DNA of 64,000 nt from Catellatospora vulcania (lineage in GTDB: Bacteria; Actinomycetota; Actinomycetes; Mycobacteriales; Micromonosporaceae). Made by a program: the position numbers and the translations under genes. The notes under the pieces are model-generated. The model worked only from the letters and a program-made list of their open reading frames with translations. It searched no databases and was not told the DNA's origin. The stretch covers positions 60,995 to 124,994 of the forward strand of contig NZ_ML769306.1 of assembly GCF_009720385.1 (NCBI RefSeq), written 5' to 3'. Numbering within the stretch: the first letter of the stretch is position 1; every line of letters begins with the position of its first letter. Shown piece by piece: positions 7,607-16,600 of this stretch.

Positions 7607-8431
7607 ATGCGACGACCACGTGTCACCGACGACGACCTGATCGAATTCGCCGTCGAGCTGGCCGCGAACGCGGGCGAGCTGTCCGCCGGACTCTTCCTCG
7701 CCGGCTCACCACGACGGTTCAAGGAGGACGGCAGCGAGGTGACCGACGCCGACGTGCGGGTCGAGGAGCTGGTGCGGGCGGCGGTGGCACGGTACGCGCC
7801 CGACGACGGCCTGCTCGGCGAGGAGACCGGGGAAAGCGCGGGCCGTTCCGGGCGGCGGTGGGTCTGCGACCCGATCTCAGGCACCGCCTACTTCACCCGG
7901 CGGATGCCGCTGTTCGCCAACCTCATCGCGTACGAGGACGAGCACGGCCCCGCCGTGGGCGTCATCAACCTGCCGATGCAGCAGGAGATGGTGGTCGCCG
8001 CCGCGGGGCGCGGCTGCCGGGTGCTCACCGGCGGGCAACGCCGATTCGGCGCGGGCCGCCGCGTCGAGGTGGACCCCGCCGACGTCGGCAAACCGCTGCT
8101 GCTCGCCGCCAACCAGCACACCTGGTCGGAGGAGTTGCTGGTGGCGCTGCACCGGCGGGCCACCGTGGTCGGCGCGGTGCACCACGCCGCGGTGCACCTG
8201 GTCACCGGGCGGGTCGACGGGTTCGTCATGACCCACCAGGGGTACGACGACCTCGCTCCGCTGCCGGTGATCCTCGCCGAGGCGGGTGCGACCGTCACCG
8301 ACCTGTCCGGCGACCCGGTCCTGACCGGCGACGGCTCAGCCCTGGCCGCTTCCCCCACCCTCCACCGGCACCTGCTCGAAACCACCACAGCCATCAGGAA
8401 TGGAGGCGCACCTTATTACCGGAATCCGTAG
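7607..8431 (+). CDS. Inositol monophosphatase-superfamily protein, one metal ligand altered
   Basis: A 274-residue protein of the Mg-dependent inositol monophosphatase/HisN superfamily. It has an N-terminal helical region with KEDGSEVTDADVRVEE, the metal motif GEET at residues 71-74, and the signature stretch WVCDPISGTAYF at 85-96. The family consensus is DPIDGT: Asp88 is kept, but the position of the second metal-binding aspartate is Ser91. The C-terminal motif is YDDLAPLPVILAEAGATVTD. The change could reduce activity or shift metal use. Substrates in the family include inositol phosphate, histidinol phosphate and PAP. It is divergent from the ArsR-type regulator with an operator in the gap. 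Confidence 0.75.
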   Translation: MRRPRVTDDDLIEFAVELAANAGELSAGLFLAGSPRRFKEDGSEVTDADVRVEELVRAAVARYAPDDGLLGEETGESAGRSGRRWVCDPISGTAYFTRRMPLFANLIAYEDEHGPAVGVINLPMQQEMVVAAAGRGCRVLTGGQRRFGAGRRVEVDPADVGKPLLLAANQHTWSEELLVALHRRATVVGAVHHAAVHLVTGRVDGFVMTHQGYDDLAPLPVILAEAGATVTDLSGDPVLTGDGSALAASPTLHRHLLETTTAIRNGGAPYYRNP

Positions 8432-8560
8432 TACCGGGTGCCGCTTCGTGCGTTCTGTATGACTTCTGTCAATGGGTCCGGAGATATTAAGAGGATAGTG
8501 ATGCGCACGGGTTGCATCATTCTGACCCGTCCAGGCACTTTCCCCCGGAAAGGCCAGATC

Positions 8561-9007
8561 ATGAAGCGTACCGTCAACGCACTGCTCACCGCAGGGGCAG
8601 TGCTCGCATCTGTCCTGCTACCCACGGCGGCGACAGCCGCCACGCCGCACTCCTCCACCGCCGCGCACCATTGCGGATCGGTGCGGCCCGCCACCGACTT
8701 CTACGCCGCCGGCCGAGTCGCCACCGTGCTACTGACCGTGCCGAACAACCCGTCCTGCAAGACCATCAGTGTCTCGCACCTCAAGGACCCGACCGACCCG
8801 TCGGACCGGTGTCAGGTATTCCTGGTCATCTTCTACCCCACGGACGGCAGTGAGCCCATCGCCACCGAGCCGGTGAACGCCTGCTTCCACGGACCCCGCT
8901 CCCGCCCGGTGGTCCTGGCCACCGCAGTACCCGACGGGTCGCAATACCGCGTGCTGTACCAGATCGACTACCTGATCCAGCACCTCACGTTCAAGGTCTG
9001 GCACTGA
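8561..9007 (+). CDS. Small secreted protein of unknown function
   Basis: From the ATG at 8561 the product is 148 residues with a Sec signal peptide (ALLTAGAVLASVLLPTAATAA). A GGAAAGG ribosome binding site precedes this start. Upstream in-frame starts would put the signal peptide inside the protein, so I rejected them. The mature domain has four or so cysteines (HHCGS, PSCKT, DRCQV, NACFH), probably two disulfides, and a strand-rich C-terminus. I do not recognise the family. It is monocistronic, with a strong hairpin after it. Confidence 0.65.
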   Translation: MKRTVNALLTAGAVLASVLLPTAATAATPHSSTAAHHCGSVRPATDFYAAGRVATVLLTVPNNPSCKTISVSHLKDPTDPSDRCQVFLVIFYPTDGSEPIATEPVNACFHGPRSRPVVLATAVPDGSQYRVLYQIDYLIQHLTFKVWH

Positions 9008-9050
9008 CCACCCGGGGTGGTCCGATGCCACACTCCCGCTCCTGAATCAC

Positions 9051-9081
9051 GGTGCCGACCGGCAAGTCGCCGGTCGGCACC
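9051..9081 (+). terminator. Hairpin after the small secreted protein gene
   Basis: A perfect 12-bp stem (9051-9062 with 9070-9081, 7-nt loop) lies 44 nt past the stop. The 190 bases from here to 9271 show nothing further. Confidence 0.7.
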
Positions 9082-9271
9082 ACCGCCGTGCACGCTGGGC
9101 CACTCATCACTCCAGCGGCACGCAGACGTGCTCGTGGAGGCCGAAGCGGTGCGGGCAGCCTGCGACAGGCCGCCAACCTGCTGTCGGCCGGGAATTCCGG
9201 GCCGTGAAGGGCAGCCACGCCCACTTAAGGAGCGCCGCACCGCCCGATGTCACCGTGCCGGCCATCGCCAG

Positions 9272-10660
9272 TCAGCGCACGGGGTCGGCAGCGACCAGGT
9301 CGCGCAAGGCGTCCTCGACTGCCCGGCAGAAGGTGGGATAGGCGTAGATCATGCTGTTCAGCACCGACAGTGGCGTGCCCGCGTGGATGGCCAGCGTCAG
9401 CAGTCCGAGTACCTCACCGCCTGCAGGACCGGCAGAGACGGCTCCGACCAGGACGTCTCGGTCGGCGTCGGCGATCAGGGTGATGAAGCCCTCGTTGCCG
9501 ACGTGGTGGATGAAGCCGCGCGCGGATTCGGCGATGTCTGCGCGACCGATCCGCACTCGTACGCCCTGCTCGGCTGCCTGAGCCTGGGTCAAGCCCACCG
9601 CCCCGATCTCCGGATCGACGAACACGCAACGCGGCACGGCCCGGTAGTCGGCAGGTTCCACGGCAAGGCCCAGGATGTCGGCGGCGGCGATACGTGCCTG
9701 GTAGGTCCCGACATGCGTGAACTGCCCGTGGCCGGTGATGTCGCCGACCGCCCATACTCCCGGCGCTGCACGCAGACGGCCGTCCACGTCGACGGTCTCG
9801 GCTCGTGGATCGAGGCCGATCGCATCCAGCCCGAGGTCGGTCAGATTGGCAGCCCGGCCCGTAGCGATCAGCAGACGCTGCGACGCCACGGTGCCGCCGT
9901 CGTTCAGCGTCACCGTGAAGCCCGCGTCACGATGCTCCACCCGGTCGACGCGTGCCCCGGTCAACACGCGGACGCACTCAGCCACCAGGGTCCGCTCCGC
10001 GAACGCCGACACCTCCGGATCCTCGCGGTCCACCAGCCTGTCGGCCGCCTCGATGATCGTCACGTCCGCGCCGAACCGGCGAAGGATCTGGGCGAATTCC
10101 AGCCCGACCGGTCCGCCGCCGAGCACCGTGACCGATCGCGGAACCTCAGTGAGCTCGGCCGCGTCCCGGTTGGTCCAGTACGGCGTGCCCGCGAGGCCGT
10201 CGATGTCGGGCACGGCAGGGCTGGTCCCGGTCGCCAGGACCGTCGCACGCGCCGCGAACGACCGGGTCTGGCCGCGGTCGCCGGTGACCAGGACCCGGCC
10301 ACCTTCCTGAAGCCTGCCTGTCCCCCGGACCAGACGGATCCCCTTACCGGTGAGCTCCGCGGCCTTCCTGCTGTCGTCCCAACAATGTGTCGCCTGGTCA
10401 CGGATCCGCCGCGCGACCACCGCCCAGTCGGCCTCGACCGCGCTGCTTCCAGCCAGCTCCGGCACCCGACGCGCCTCCGCCAGCGCGTCACCCGCGCGCA
10501 CCATCATCTTCGTCGGCACGCACGCCCAGTTGGCGCACTCCCCACCGATCAGGCCCTGCTCCACGGCCAGCACCGACAGCCCCGCATCGCGCAGCCGATG
10601 GGCGACCGCCATACCGGCCACGCCCGATCCGACGACCACAGCGTCCACCTGCTCATCCAT
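9272..10660 (-). CDS. Pyridine nucleotide-disulfide oxidoreductase-family flavoenzyme
   Basis: From the ATG at 10658-10660 this is a 462-residue FAD/NAD(P) enzyme of the dihydrolipoamide dehydrogenase/mercuric reductase family. It has an N-terminal FAD dinucleotide motif (VVVGSGVAGMAVA, residues 8-20), a redox pair Cys42/Cys47 in GGECANWACVPTK, a second nucleotide fold with VLGGGPVGLEFAQ, the ATG/VGD FAD-contact motifs (GVWAVGDITG), and a C-terminal dimerisation domain. The usual His-Pro-x6-Glu catalytic base region reads YAYPTFCRAVEDAL, so the His is replaced. Such variants are common in uncharacterised actinobacterial reductases. It is monocistronic. The substrate is not clear; no lipoyl or mer partners are nearby. 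Confidence 0.85.
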   Translation of the reverse strand: MDEQVDAVVVGSGVAGMAVAHRLRDAGLSVLAVEQGLIGGECANWACVPTKMMVRAGDALAEARRVPELAGSSAVEADWAVVARRIRDQATHCWDDSRKAAELTGKGIRLVRGTGRLQEGGRVLVTGDRGQTRSFAARATVLATGTSPAVPDIDGLAGTPYWTNRDAAELTEVPRSVTVLGGGPVGLEFAQILRRFGADVTIIEAADRLVDREDPEVSAFAERTLVAECVRVLTGARVDRVEHRDAGFTVTLNDGGTVASQRLLIATGRAANLTDLGLDAIGLDPRAETVDVDGRLRAAPGVWAVGDITGHGQFTHVGTYQARIAAADILGLAVEPADYRAVPRCVFVDPEIGAVGLTQAQAAEQGVRVRIGRADIAESARGFIHHVGNEGFITLIADADRDVLVGAVSAGPAGGEVLGLLTLAIHAGTPLSVLNSMIYAYPTFCRAVEDALRDLVAADPVR

Positions 10661-10806
10661 GCCCGGAATGTGCCCCGAGCGGCCTACGGCAAACCGCCGC
10701 GACCGAAGGTCCGTAAGCCGTATCCGCTTCGTGGCCGTCCGAAGTGTTCCAGCACGGCATCGCTGCCGCTGCCGCTGTCGCACCCGTGCCCGCATCGTGA
10801 ACGCGG

Positions 10807-10840
10807 GTCCTGCACCGCCGCCGCATCGGCGGTGCAGGAC
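10807..10840. terminator. Stem-loop in the 10661-11010 intergenic region
   Basis: A perfect 13-bp stem (10807-10819 with 10828-10840, 8-nt loop). No gene is supported between 10661 and 11010; the stretch holds this hairpin and the one at 10938-10970. The role of this one is unclear. Confidence 0.45.
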
Positions 10841-10937
10841 CTGGTGGCGGAAAGGCAGACGCCATGGCCGGGGGTTTCGGGACGTCACGAGCGGTATCGC
10901 GCTCACCTGGCAGGCCAGGCACCTGCACTGATCACGG

Positions 10938-10970
10938 CTGACGCGCCCGGTCATCGACCGGGCGCGTCAG
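10938..10970 (-). terminator. Hairpin terminator after the secreted calcium-repeat gene
   Basis: A perfect 15-bp stem (10938-10952 with 10956-10970) with a 3-nt loop lies 40 nt past the stop of the leftward gene. Confidence 0.75.
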
Positions 10971-11010
10971 CGTGCGGCTGGGTGTCGCGTCGACACCTCC
11001 TGTCGGGACG

Positions 11011-12357
11011 TCAGCAGAGGCCGTCACATCCGCTGCCGGCGGGAGGCGGACCGGCGTCCTTCGGGCTGGGCAGGCCGGGGTGGCCCTCAGGCTGGGCCTG
11101 GGTGATCCGCTTGGGCTCGGCCAGCAGGAAGAGTTCGCCGACCGTCCCGTCGATCAGCATGATCGTGGGCGGATTCTGCGGGTTTTCCGGATCTTCCTCC
11201 ATGCCGGGGGCGTTCCAGCCCTCGACCACGTTGATCGCCGCACCGCGCAGGCGCAGCACGCCGTCGACCATCTCCTGCGTCACCATCGAGTTGTACGCCT
11301 GCTCGGGATCGACGTACTCGGTGGTGTCGGGGTAGTTGGTGCACTGCTTGCCGCTTGCGTCGCAGACGGCGGTGTTCGTGGTCTTGGAGGTCGCGCCGCT
11401 GGAGGAGGTCGACTCGGTGACGGTGACGGTGACCGTGCCCATGACCTTGCCGTCCCCGTCGCGGACGTAGTCCGTGGTGGTGGTCGTGGTCGTCGACGAC
11501 CCGTCCTTCTCCTTGCGGTGCTCCACGTCCTTGGACTGCAGCAGATTGCCGTCGCTGTCGAGGACGTCCTCGTTGCTGTAGGTGACCTCGGTATTGCCCT
11601 CGTGGACGGTCCCGCCGTGCTTGACGATGGTGCCCGCCTTGTCACCCTCCTTGTCGGTGATCTTGATCCTGACGCCCCTGTCGATGGGCGTGGTGGTCCG
11701 CGTGGAACCGTCGCCGTAGGTGTCGACGGTGTTGCCCCACCAGTCCTTCTCGCTGTTGACGATCCCGCCCCCGAACACATGGTTCCGGGGATCCTTGGCA
11801 CCTGCGCTGATCAGGCTGGCGTCCATGCCGTTGACCCGGGTGCCCGGCGGAGTGCCGTCCGGCTTGATCCCGTCGAGGCCGATGGAGAAACCGCTGCGCT
11901 CGGCCGAGATGCCGAACTTGCTCAGCTGGTCACCGGAGATGCCCATCCGGGTCAGCGCATCAGCGCGCTCGTGGAGCGGGAACGCCCCCAGCGGGTCGAC
12001 GCCCAGCGCGTCGCGCGCCTTGATGATCTCTGCGGGGAACGCCACCAGGGAGGCCAGGCCGTACTCGAACGACGGCAACTTCCGGTCGATGAGCAGCTCG
12101 GCGATCAGCTCCAGGCCCGGTCGGCTGGCCGGGTCGTACGGGTCGGTGCCGGCCTGCAGCTCGTCGGCGTCGCAGACCCCGTCGTGGTCGGAGTCCACCA
12201 CTGACCAGGCGATGTAGCAGGCTGTCGGGTCGCACAGCCGGAGCGTGCTGTATTTCCTGGTCGGCTCCTCCACCGCGCCTGCCGGAGCGACCACGCTAGC
12301 TGTCAGCGTGACGAACACACCGGTCGCGAGACCGGCGCCGAACAGTTTTCGCATCAT
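11011..12357 (-). CDS. Secreted protein with thrombospondin-type-3/EF-hand-like calcium repeat
   Basis: The product is 448 residues from the tandem ATGATG at 12352-12357. It has a signal peptide (LFGAGLATGVFVTLTASVVAPAGA) and, near residues 46-66, a calcium-loop motif DSDHDGVCDADELQAGTDPYDP like those of thrombospondin type-3 repeats. The middle is rich in Thr, Asp and Gly with many repeated strand-like units (TYGDGSTRTTTPIDRG, TVHEGNTEVTYSNED, STTTTTTTDYVRDGDG), suggesting a surface beta-structure. The C-terminus is proline- and cysteine-containing (SGCDGLC). I know no functional assignment; adhesion or a toxin-like secreted substrate are guesses. It is monocistronic with a strong terminator. 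Confidence 0.6.
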   Translation of the reverse strand: MMRKLFGAGLATGVFVTLTASVVAPAGAVEEPTRKYSTLRLCDPTACYIAWSVVDSDHDGVCDADELQAGTDPYDPASRPGLELIAELLIDRKLPSFEYGLASLVAFPAEIIKARDALGVDPLGAFPLHERADALTRMGISGDQLSKFGISAERSGFSIGLDGIKPDGTPPGTRVNGMDASLISAGAKDPRNHVFGGGIVNSEKDWWGNTVDTYGDGSTRTTTPIDRGVRIKITDKEGDKAGTIVKHGGTVHEGNTEVTYSNEDVLDSDGNLLQSKDVEHRKEKDGSSTTTTTTTDYVRDGDGKVMGTVTVTVTESTSSSGATSKTTNTAVCDASGKQCTNYPDTTEYVDPEQAYNSMVTQEMVDGVLRLRGAAINVVEGWNAPGMEEDPENPQNPPTIMLIDGTVGELFLLAEPKRITQAQPEGHPGLPSPKDAGPPPAGSGCDGLC

Positions 12358-12491
12358 GCGCGCAGGATCCCACCGGACCCCGCGGACCTCGGCTCTCTGT
12401 CCGCAAGGTGCCAGACATGCTGGTGGAATCCCTAGTGCTGCGGGCGTGGGCATGGCTCGCATACGCTGCGGGGCCCAGCTTAAGGAGAGCC

Positions 12492-12743
12492 GTGCAGTAC
12501 TCCGCCCTTTCCGATCATCACACCACCCGGACCGTGGTCTACAGCACCGTCGGCTTCCTGCTGGTCGCCGCGATCACGTATTACACGCAGGACGGCGACC
12601 TCACCCTGGCCGGGTACATCCTCGGCTGCTACCTGTTGGCCCTGGGTCTGCTGCACGCCGGAGTGCAGGCGGTGGCCACGGTGCTGGAGGAGCACGAGAA
12701 CTGGCGCCGCCGCACGGACCAGGCCACGCGCCGGGACAGCTGA
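12492..12743 (+). CDS. Small two-helix membrane protein
   Basis: A GTG at 12492 with an AAGGAG ribosome binding site at 12482-12487 gives 83 residues with two predicted membrane segments (VVYSTVGFLLVAAITYY and AGYILGCYLLALGLLHAGVQ) and a charged C-terminal tail (EEHENWRRRTDQATRR). The function is unknown. An in-frame ATG further upstream (12408) lacks a ribosome binding site. Confidence 0.55.
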   Translation: MQYSALSDHHTTRTVVYSTVGFLLVAAITYYTQDGDLTLAGYILGCYLLALGLLHAGVQAVATVLEEHENWRRRTDQATRRDS

Positions 12744-12856
12744 ACGCGCGGCAGGATGCGAGGTAACCCCGCCGTCGATGGATCTGCTGTCCCGACGCGG
12801 GTGCCAGCCGGTGGCGCTGAGACGGTCGCACGCGGACAGGACCGGGTCCGAGCCGG

Positions 12857-14290
12857 TCAGCCGGCCACCTGGAACGACGAGCCGGCGGTCTCCCCGCCCT
12901 CGGGCGCACTGGCCAGGCAGTACAGCAGCCACGTGTCCTGGCCGACCTGGATCGGCCAGGCCTCACGCCGCCAGTTCCCGGTCGCGGAGGCGTCCCGGCT
13001 GCGCTGCGCCACGGCCTGCGCCGAGCAGAGGGCGGCGACGTCCGTGCGGCCCATCAGCTCGTCCTGGCGCAAGAACTGCGCCTCGGCCGGCAGGGTGCCC
13101 ACGACGACGGTCTCCCAGTCGTGCGGCTGGTCGCAGGCGATCCGCTTCGGCTTGTGCGCCGTGCCACCGGTGGCAGTCAGCCCGCCCCAGCACTCCGGCG
13201 CAGGCGGGCACGCGGCCGCGCCGCATGCGACGTATCCCGCGGGAACCTGCGGCCCGGTCGTCGTGGCCCCGTCCGGTGCCGTCCACTGGGCGAGCGTGTC
13301 CGAACCCCACACCGCCCAGGCGGCCAATCCTCCGCTCGCGAGCACGATGAGCGCCACTGCCGCCGCGGCGAGCACGGGGATCCGGCGACGCGCGGAGATC
13401 CTGCTGGATTCGTGGCTCCTGCCGGTGTCGGCACACGGGCGTGAACCCCGGGCAGGGGCCGCCGCTTCGGGGGCTGCGTCGCCCAGCGCGTCGAGGGCAG
13501 CCTCGGCCAGCGCCGCGGCCGACGGCCAGCGCTGCTCGGGATCGACCGCGAGTGCCCGTTCGACCAGCGCGGCGACGGGCGCCGGCACGTCGGCGTCCAG
13601 CGGCGGCGGCGGCTGACCCACCCGCTGTATGGCGACCGCGAACGGATTGTCGCCGGTGAAGGGGCGGTGCCCCGTCAGGCACTCGTAGGCCACGACGCCC
13701 AGCGCGTAGACGTCGCTGCGCGGCTCGGCGGGCCGACCGAGCACCTGCTCCGGGGCCAGGTACGACGGTGTGCCCAGGATGCCGCCCGGCGTGGTCAGCG
13801 AGGTGCGGTCCGGCGTCCGGGCGATGCCGAAGTCCGTCAGCACGATGGCTCCGTCGAGGCGTACCAGCAGATTGCCGGGTTTGACGTCGCGGTGCACCAT
13901 GCCGCGGTCATGCACGGCCTGCAGCGCCTCGGCGGTCTGTGCGACCACGGCCAGGGTGGACTCGACGGTCAACCGGCCGTGCCGGGCGAGGGTGCGCGAC
14001 AGCGGCTCGCCCTCGATGTGCTCCATCACCAGGTACGCGCCACCGGCGTCGCCCTGGTAGTCGTGGATGGTCACCACGCCGCGGTGGCGGACACCGGCCA
14101 TCGCACGCGCCTCGGCGAGGAACCGGCGGACGAAGCCGGGATCGTCGAGCAGGCCGGGCAGCACCGTCTTCACCGCGACGACCCGGCCGAGCACCGTGTC
14201 GCTCGCCCGCCACACCTCTCCCATGCCGCCGGCGCCGATCCGCTCGTCCAGCCGGTAACGGCCGCCGAGCAGCGCTCCTGGTCGGTGCAT
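12857..14290 (-). CDS. Membrane-anchored PASTA-less Ser/Thr protein kinase (PknB-like)
   Basis: From the ATG at 14288-14290 the product is 477 residues. The N-terminal eukaryotic-type kinase domain (about 11-270) has the glycine loop GAGGMGEVWRA, catalytic Lys41 (VAVKTV), HRDVKPGN at 133-140, DFG at 153-155 and APEQ near 178. A Pro/Ala-rich juxtamembrane region leads to one membrane helix near 315-340 (PVLAAAAVALIVLASGGLAAWAVW). The remaining 140 residues are extracytoplasmic and carry several cysteines (YVACGAAACPPAPECWGG, IACDQPHDW, ALCSAQ, LLYCLA). This resembles the cysteine-containing septum-formation-like sensor domains of other actinobacterial kinases rather than PASTA repeats. It would signal an envelope stimulus to cytoplasmic targets. 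A longer in-frame start adds 27 Arg-rich residues and is unlikely. Confidence 0.88.
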   Translation of the reverse strand: MHRPGALLGGRYRLDERIGAGGMGEVWRASDTVLGRVVAVKTVLPGLLDDPGFVRRFLAEARAMAGVRHRGVVTIHDYQGDAGGAYLVMEHIEGEPLSRTLARHGRLTVESTLAVVAQTAEALQAVHDRGMVHRDVKPGNLLVRLDGAIVLTDFGIARTPDRTSLTTPGGILGTPSYLAPEQVLGRPAEPRSDVYALGVVAYECLTGHRPFTGDNPFAVAIQRVGQPPPPLDADVPAPVAALVERALAVDPEQRWPSAAALAEAALDALGDAAPEAAAPARGSRPCADTGRSHESSRISARRRIPVLAAAAVALIVLASGGLAAWAVWGSDTLAQWTAPDGATTTGPQVPAGYVACGAAACPPAPECWGGLTATGGTAHKPKRIACDQPHDWETVVVGTLPAEAQFLRQDELMGRTDVAALCSAQAVAQRSRDASATGNWRREAWPIQVGQDTWLLYCLASAPEGGETAGSSFQVAG

Positions 14291-14449
14291 GGCCTGCCTC
14301 GCTCCTCGCGGTGATCGGGTCGCCCGCCGACGATAGCGTCGCGCCCCGACACCCCGCCGCCACCACCGCATCGTGAGAACGGACAGGCGCCTGGGCGCGC
14401 ATGCGTGCCGTCGCCACCAGCGCCGGTGCTGCGACCACGAGCAGTCGCG

Positions 14450-15520
14450 CTAGTGCAGGAGTGCCAGGAAAGCCGCGATCAGTTCCTTGGCGATCGTCAT
14501 GAGCCCGATCACGAGGCCGACCGCCACCGAGGCGGTCTGTAGCCGGTCAGGTGCCCGCGAGGCTGGTGCGGCCGCAGGCGCAGGCGACGCTGTCGTCGTC
14601 AGTGAGGGCATGACCGCAACGGCGGCCGGCACCGCCGGCGTGGTCACCGCGTCCGCGGGCGGGTGAGGCTGCGCCGGTGCTGCGGGTGGCTGCGGTGATG
14701 GCTCCGGCGGCGCGAGGTGCGACGGTGGTTCGTCAGCCTGCTTGGGCACGGGTGCCGTCGGCGGGACGACGGTCTCGGATCCGACCGTCCGGCCGGTGCT
14801 CGACTCCTTCCGCGGCAGGCCGCCCACCATGCTCGGCCACCAGCCGGCCACCCCGAAGGCGAGCGCCGCCACTGCTCCGAGGAGCATCGCGCCGATCACC
14901 GCGACGTGATGAATGCTGGTGGCGTACACGGGGTACGAGTCGAAGCCGGCGTACACGGTGACAACCGCGCCCAGGACGCCCGCGACGGCGGTGATCGCGC
15001 GCCGTACGCCGCTCGTCCCCGCGCTGGTGGCGGCGGCGCCGGCAGCCAGAGCCACCGCGCCGAAGGCCGTCGCGAACACCCGGAGCACCAACTCCTCGTC
15101 ACTGCCGAGATACGGCAGAAGCGCGACGCCGAAGCTGGCCAGGGCGAGTAGTCCGAGGGCGCCGCTGAGGCCCGCCAGGCGGAAGCCGTACGCCAGCAGC
15201 AGGACGCCGACCCCCGCCACCGAGATGGCCAGCGCGACCAGCGACACCGGGGTCACCCAGGAACTCGGTAGCCACCACCACACCTCATGGTGCGTGACGA
15301 CCACGGCAAGCCCGGCGAGGAACAGGGCGCCGCCGGTCACCCGGACCGCAACCTCCCCGCCGGCGGAGGCCACCAGCAGGCTACCGGCGGCCAGCGCCAG
15401 CAACGCGAGCGCCGCGACCACCCCGCCGTCGCCGCCGCTCTGGTCGATCCGCCAGCCGGTCAACAGGCCGAACACCGCGAGCAGGACCACCCCCAGCCCG
15501 ACCCATACCCGACTGACCAC
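14450..15520 (-). CDS. Polytopic membrane protein with proline-rich cytoplasmic/extracellular region
   Basis: The GTG at 15518-15520 is preceded by GGAGG at ideal spacing, giving 356 residues. The first 240 residues contain about eight hydrophobic segments (GLGVVLLAVFGLLTGW; VVAALALLALAAGSLLVA and others). A Pro/Ala/Thr-rich stretch (about 250-325) and a last hydrophobic helix (VAVGLVIGLMTIAKELIAAFLAL) follow. I do not recognise a family. It lies just upstream of, and in the same direction as, the Ser/Thr kinase; the two could be functionally linked, but the 159-bp gap argues against tight coupling. Confidence 0.6.
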   Translation of the reverse strand: MVSRVWVGLGVVLLAVFGLLTGWRIDQSGGDGGVVAALALLALAAGSLLVASAGGEVAVRVTGGALFLAGLAVVVTHHEVWWWLPSSWVTPVSLVALAISVAGVGVLLLAYGFRLAGLSGALGLLALASFGVALLPYLGSDEELVLRVFATAFGAVALAAGAAATSAGTSGVRRAITAVAGVLGAVVTVYAGFDSYPVYATSIHHVAVIGAMLLGAVAALAFGVAGWWPSMVGGLPRKESSTGRTVGSETVVPPTAPVPKQADEPPSHLAPPEPSPQPPAAPAQPHPPADAVTTPAVPAAVAVMPSLTTTASPAPAAAPASRAPDRLQTASVAVGLVIGLMTIAKELIAAFLALLH

Positions 15521-15665
15521 GCCCGCCTCCAGACACAGGGTGTGCACTATTGAGACAGTCAGTCTTTCGGGCTTGCGGCTGCCGGACAAGACACCGTTCG
15601 GCGGGCGGCGTCGTCGATCAGGCGTCGCGCTGACACATCACCCGGTGGAGCGTGAGGATGTGGGC

Positions 15666-16499
15666 ATGAGTTCAACGCATCCCGTCGTCGGCCCCGGACC
15701 CGAGTCGTCCCCTGATCACCGATACCTGCTCGACAACGCCCGGGTGGAGGCGGGCGAACGGTTCACCTGGCTGGCCGAGCTGTTCGACGGTGTCACGTGC
15801 GGGCACTTCGACCGGCTCGGCGTGCAGGCGGGCCGGCGCTGCTGGGAAGTCGGCGCCGGAGGCCCCAGCATTCCCGAGGCACTCGCCACGGCGGTCGGGC
15901 CGACCGGTCACGTGCTGGCCACGGACATCAATCCGGCCTGGTTGGACCCGCGCGGCGGGTACGAGGTGCTGCAGCACGACGTCGTCGGGGACCCGCCGCC
16001 GCAGCCGGGCACCTTCGACCTGGTACACGCGCGGCTCGTGCTCGTTCACGTGCCCGACCGTGCCCGGGCGCTGGCGAACATGGTGGCCGCGCTGCGGCCC
16101 GGCGGCTGGCTGCTGGTGGAGGATGCCGACACCGAGCTGCAGCCACTGGCCTGCCTCGATGAGGTCGGCCCGGCGCAGCGGCGCGCCAACCGGCTGCGGC
16201 GCGCCGTGCGTGAGTTGATGACCCGCCGCGGCGCCGAGCTGCGCTACGGCCGTACCCTGCCGCGGGCGTTGCGTGCGGCGGGCCTGGTCGATGTGGCGGC
16301 AGCCGGCTGCTTCCCGGTCGGCGGGACAGCCTGCGCCCGGTTGGAGGCCGCGACGGTGCGCATGGTCCGCGCCGAGCTGCTCGCGGCCGGGCTGGCCGAC
16401 GACGCCGAGATCGACGCGCACCTGGCCGCTGTCGACGCCGGCGAGCTCGACCTCACCCTCGCGCCGCTGATCTCGACCTGGGGACGCCGCCCAGGCTGA
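15666..16499 (+). CDS. Class I SAM-dependent methyltransferase
   Basis: A 277-residue protein with the class I methyltransferase motifs: motif I CWEVGAGGPSIPEAL (about 59-73), the acidic ribose-binding motif ATDINP, then DLVHARLVLVHVPDRARAL (motif IV region) and RPGGWLLVEDADTE (motif V/VI). The layout is that of the UbiE/small-molecule methyltransferase group. No biosynthetic neighbours show the substrate. The ATG at 15666 follows a purine-rich stretch (gtgaggatgtgggc). It is divergent from the membrane protein to its left. Confidence 0.82.
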   Translation: MSSTHPVVGPGPESSPDHRYLLDNARVEAGERFTWLAELFDGVTCGHFDRLGVQAGRRCWEVGAGGPSIPEALATAVGPTGHVLATDINPAWLDPRGGYEVLQHDVVGDPPPQPGTFDLVHARLVLVHVPDRARALANMVAALRPGGWLLVEDADTELQPLACLDEVGPAQRRANRLRRAVRELMTRRGAELRYGRTLPRALRAAGLVDVAAAGCFPVGGTACARLEAATVRMVRAELLAAGLADDAEIDAHLAAVDAGELDLTLAPLISTWGRRPG

Positions 16500-16600
16500 G
16501 CAGCCTGCCCGAAGTTCCGCAGGTAGGTGGCGGCAGCCAGGGTGAGGTCTATCGGCGCTGCGGCGGCCTGCGCCCGACACGGCATCGACATCAGTCGTTG

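Noticed and set aside
8438..8560. Upstream in-frame start for the small secreted protein.
   Set aside because: It would bury the signal peptide; the ATG at 8561 has a good ribosome binding site.
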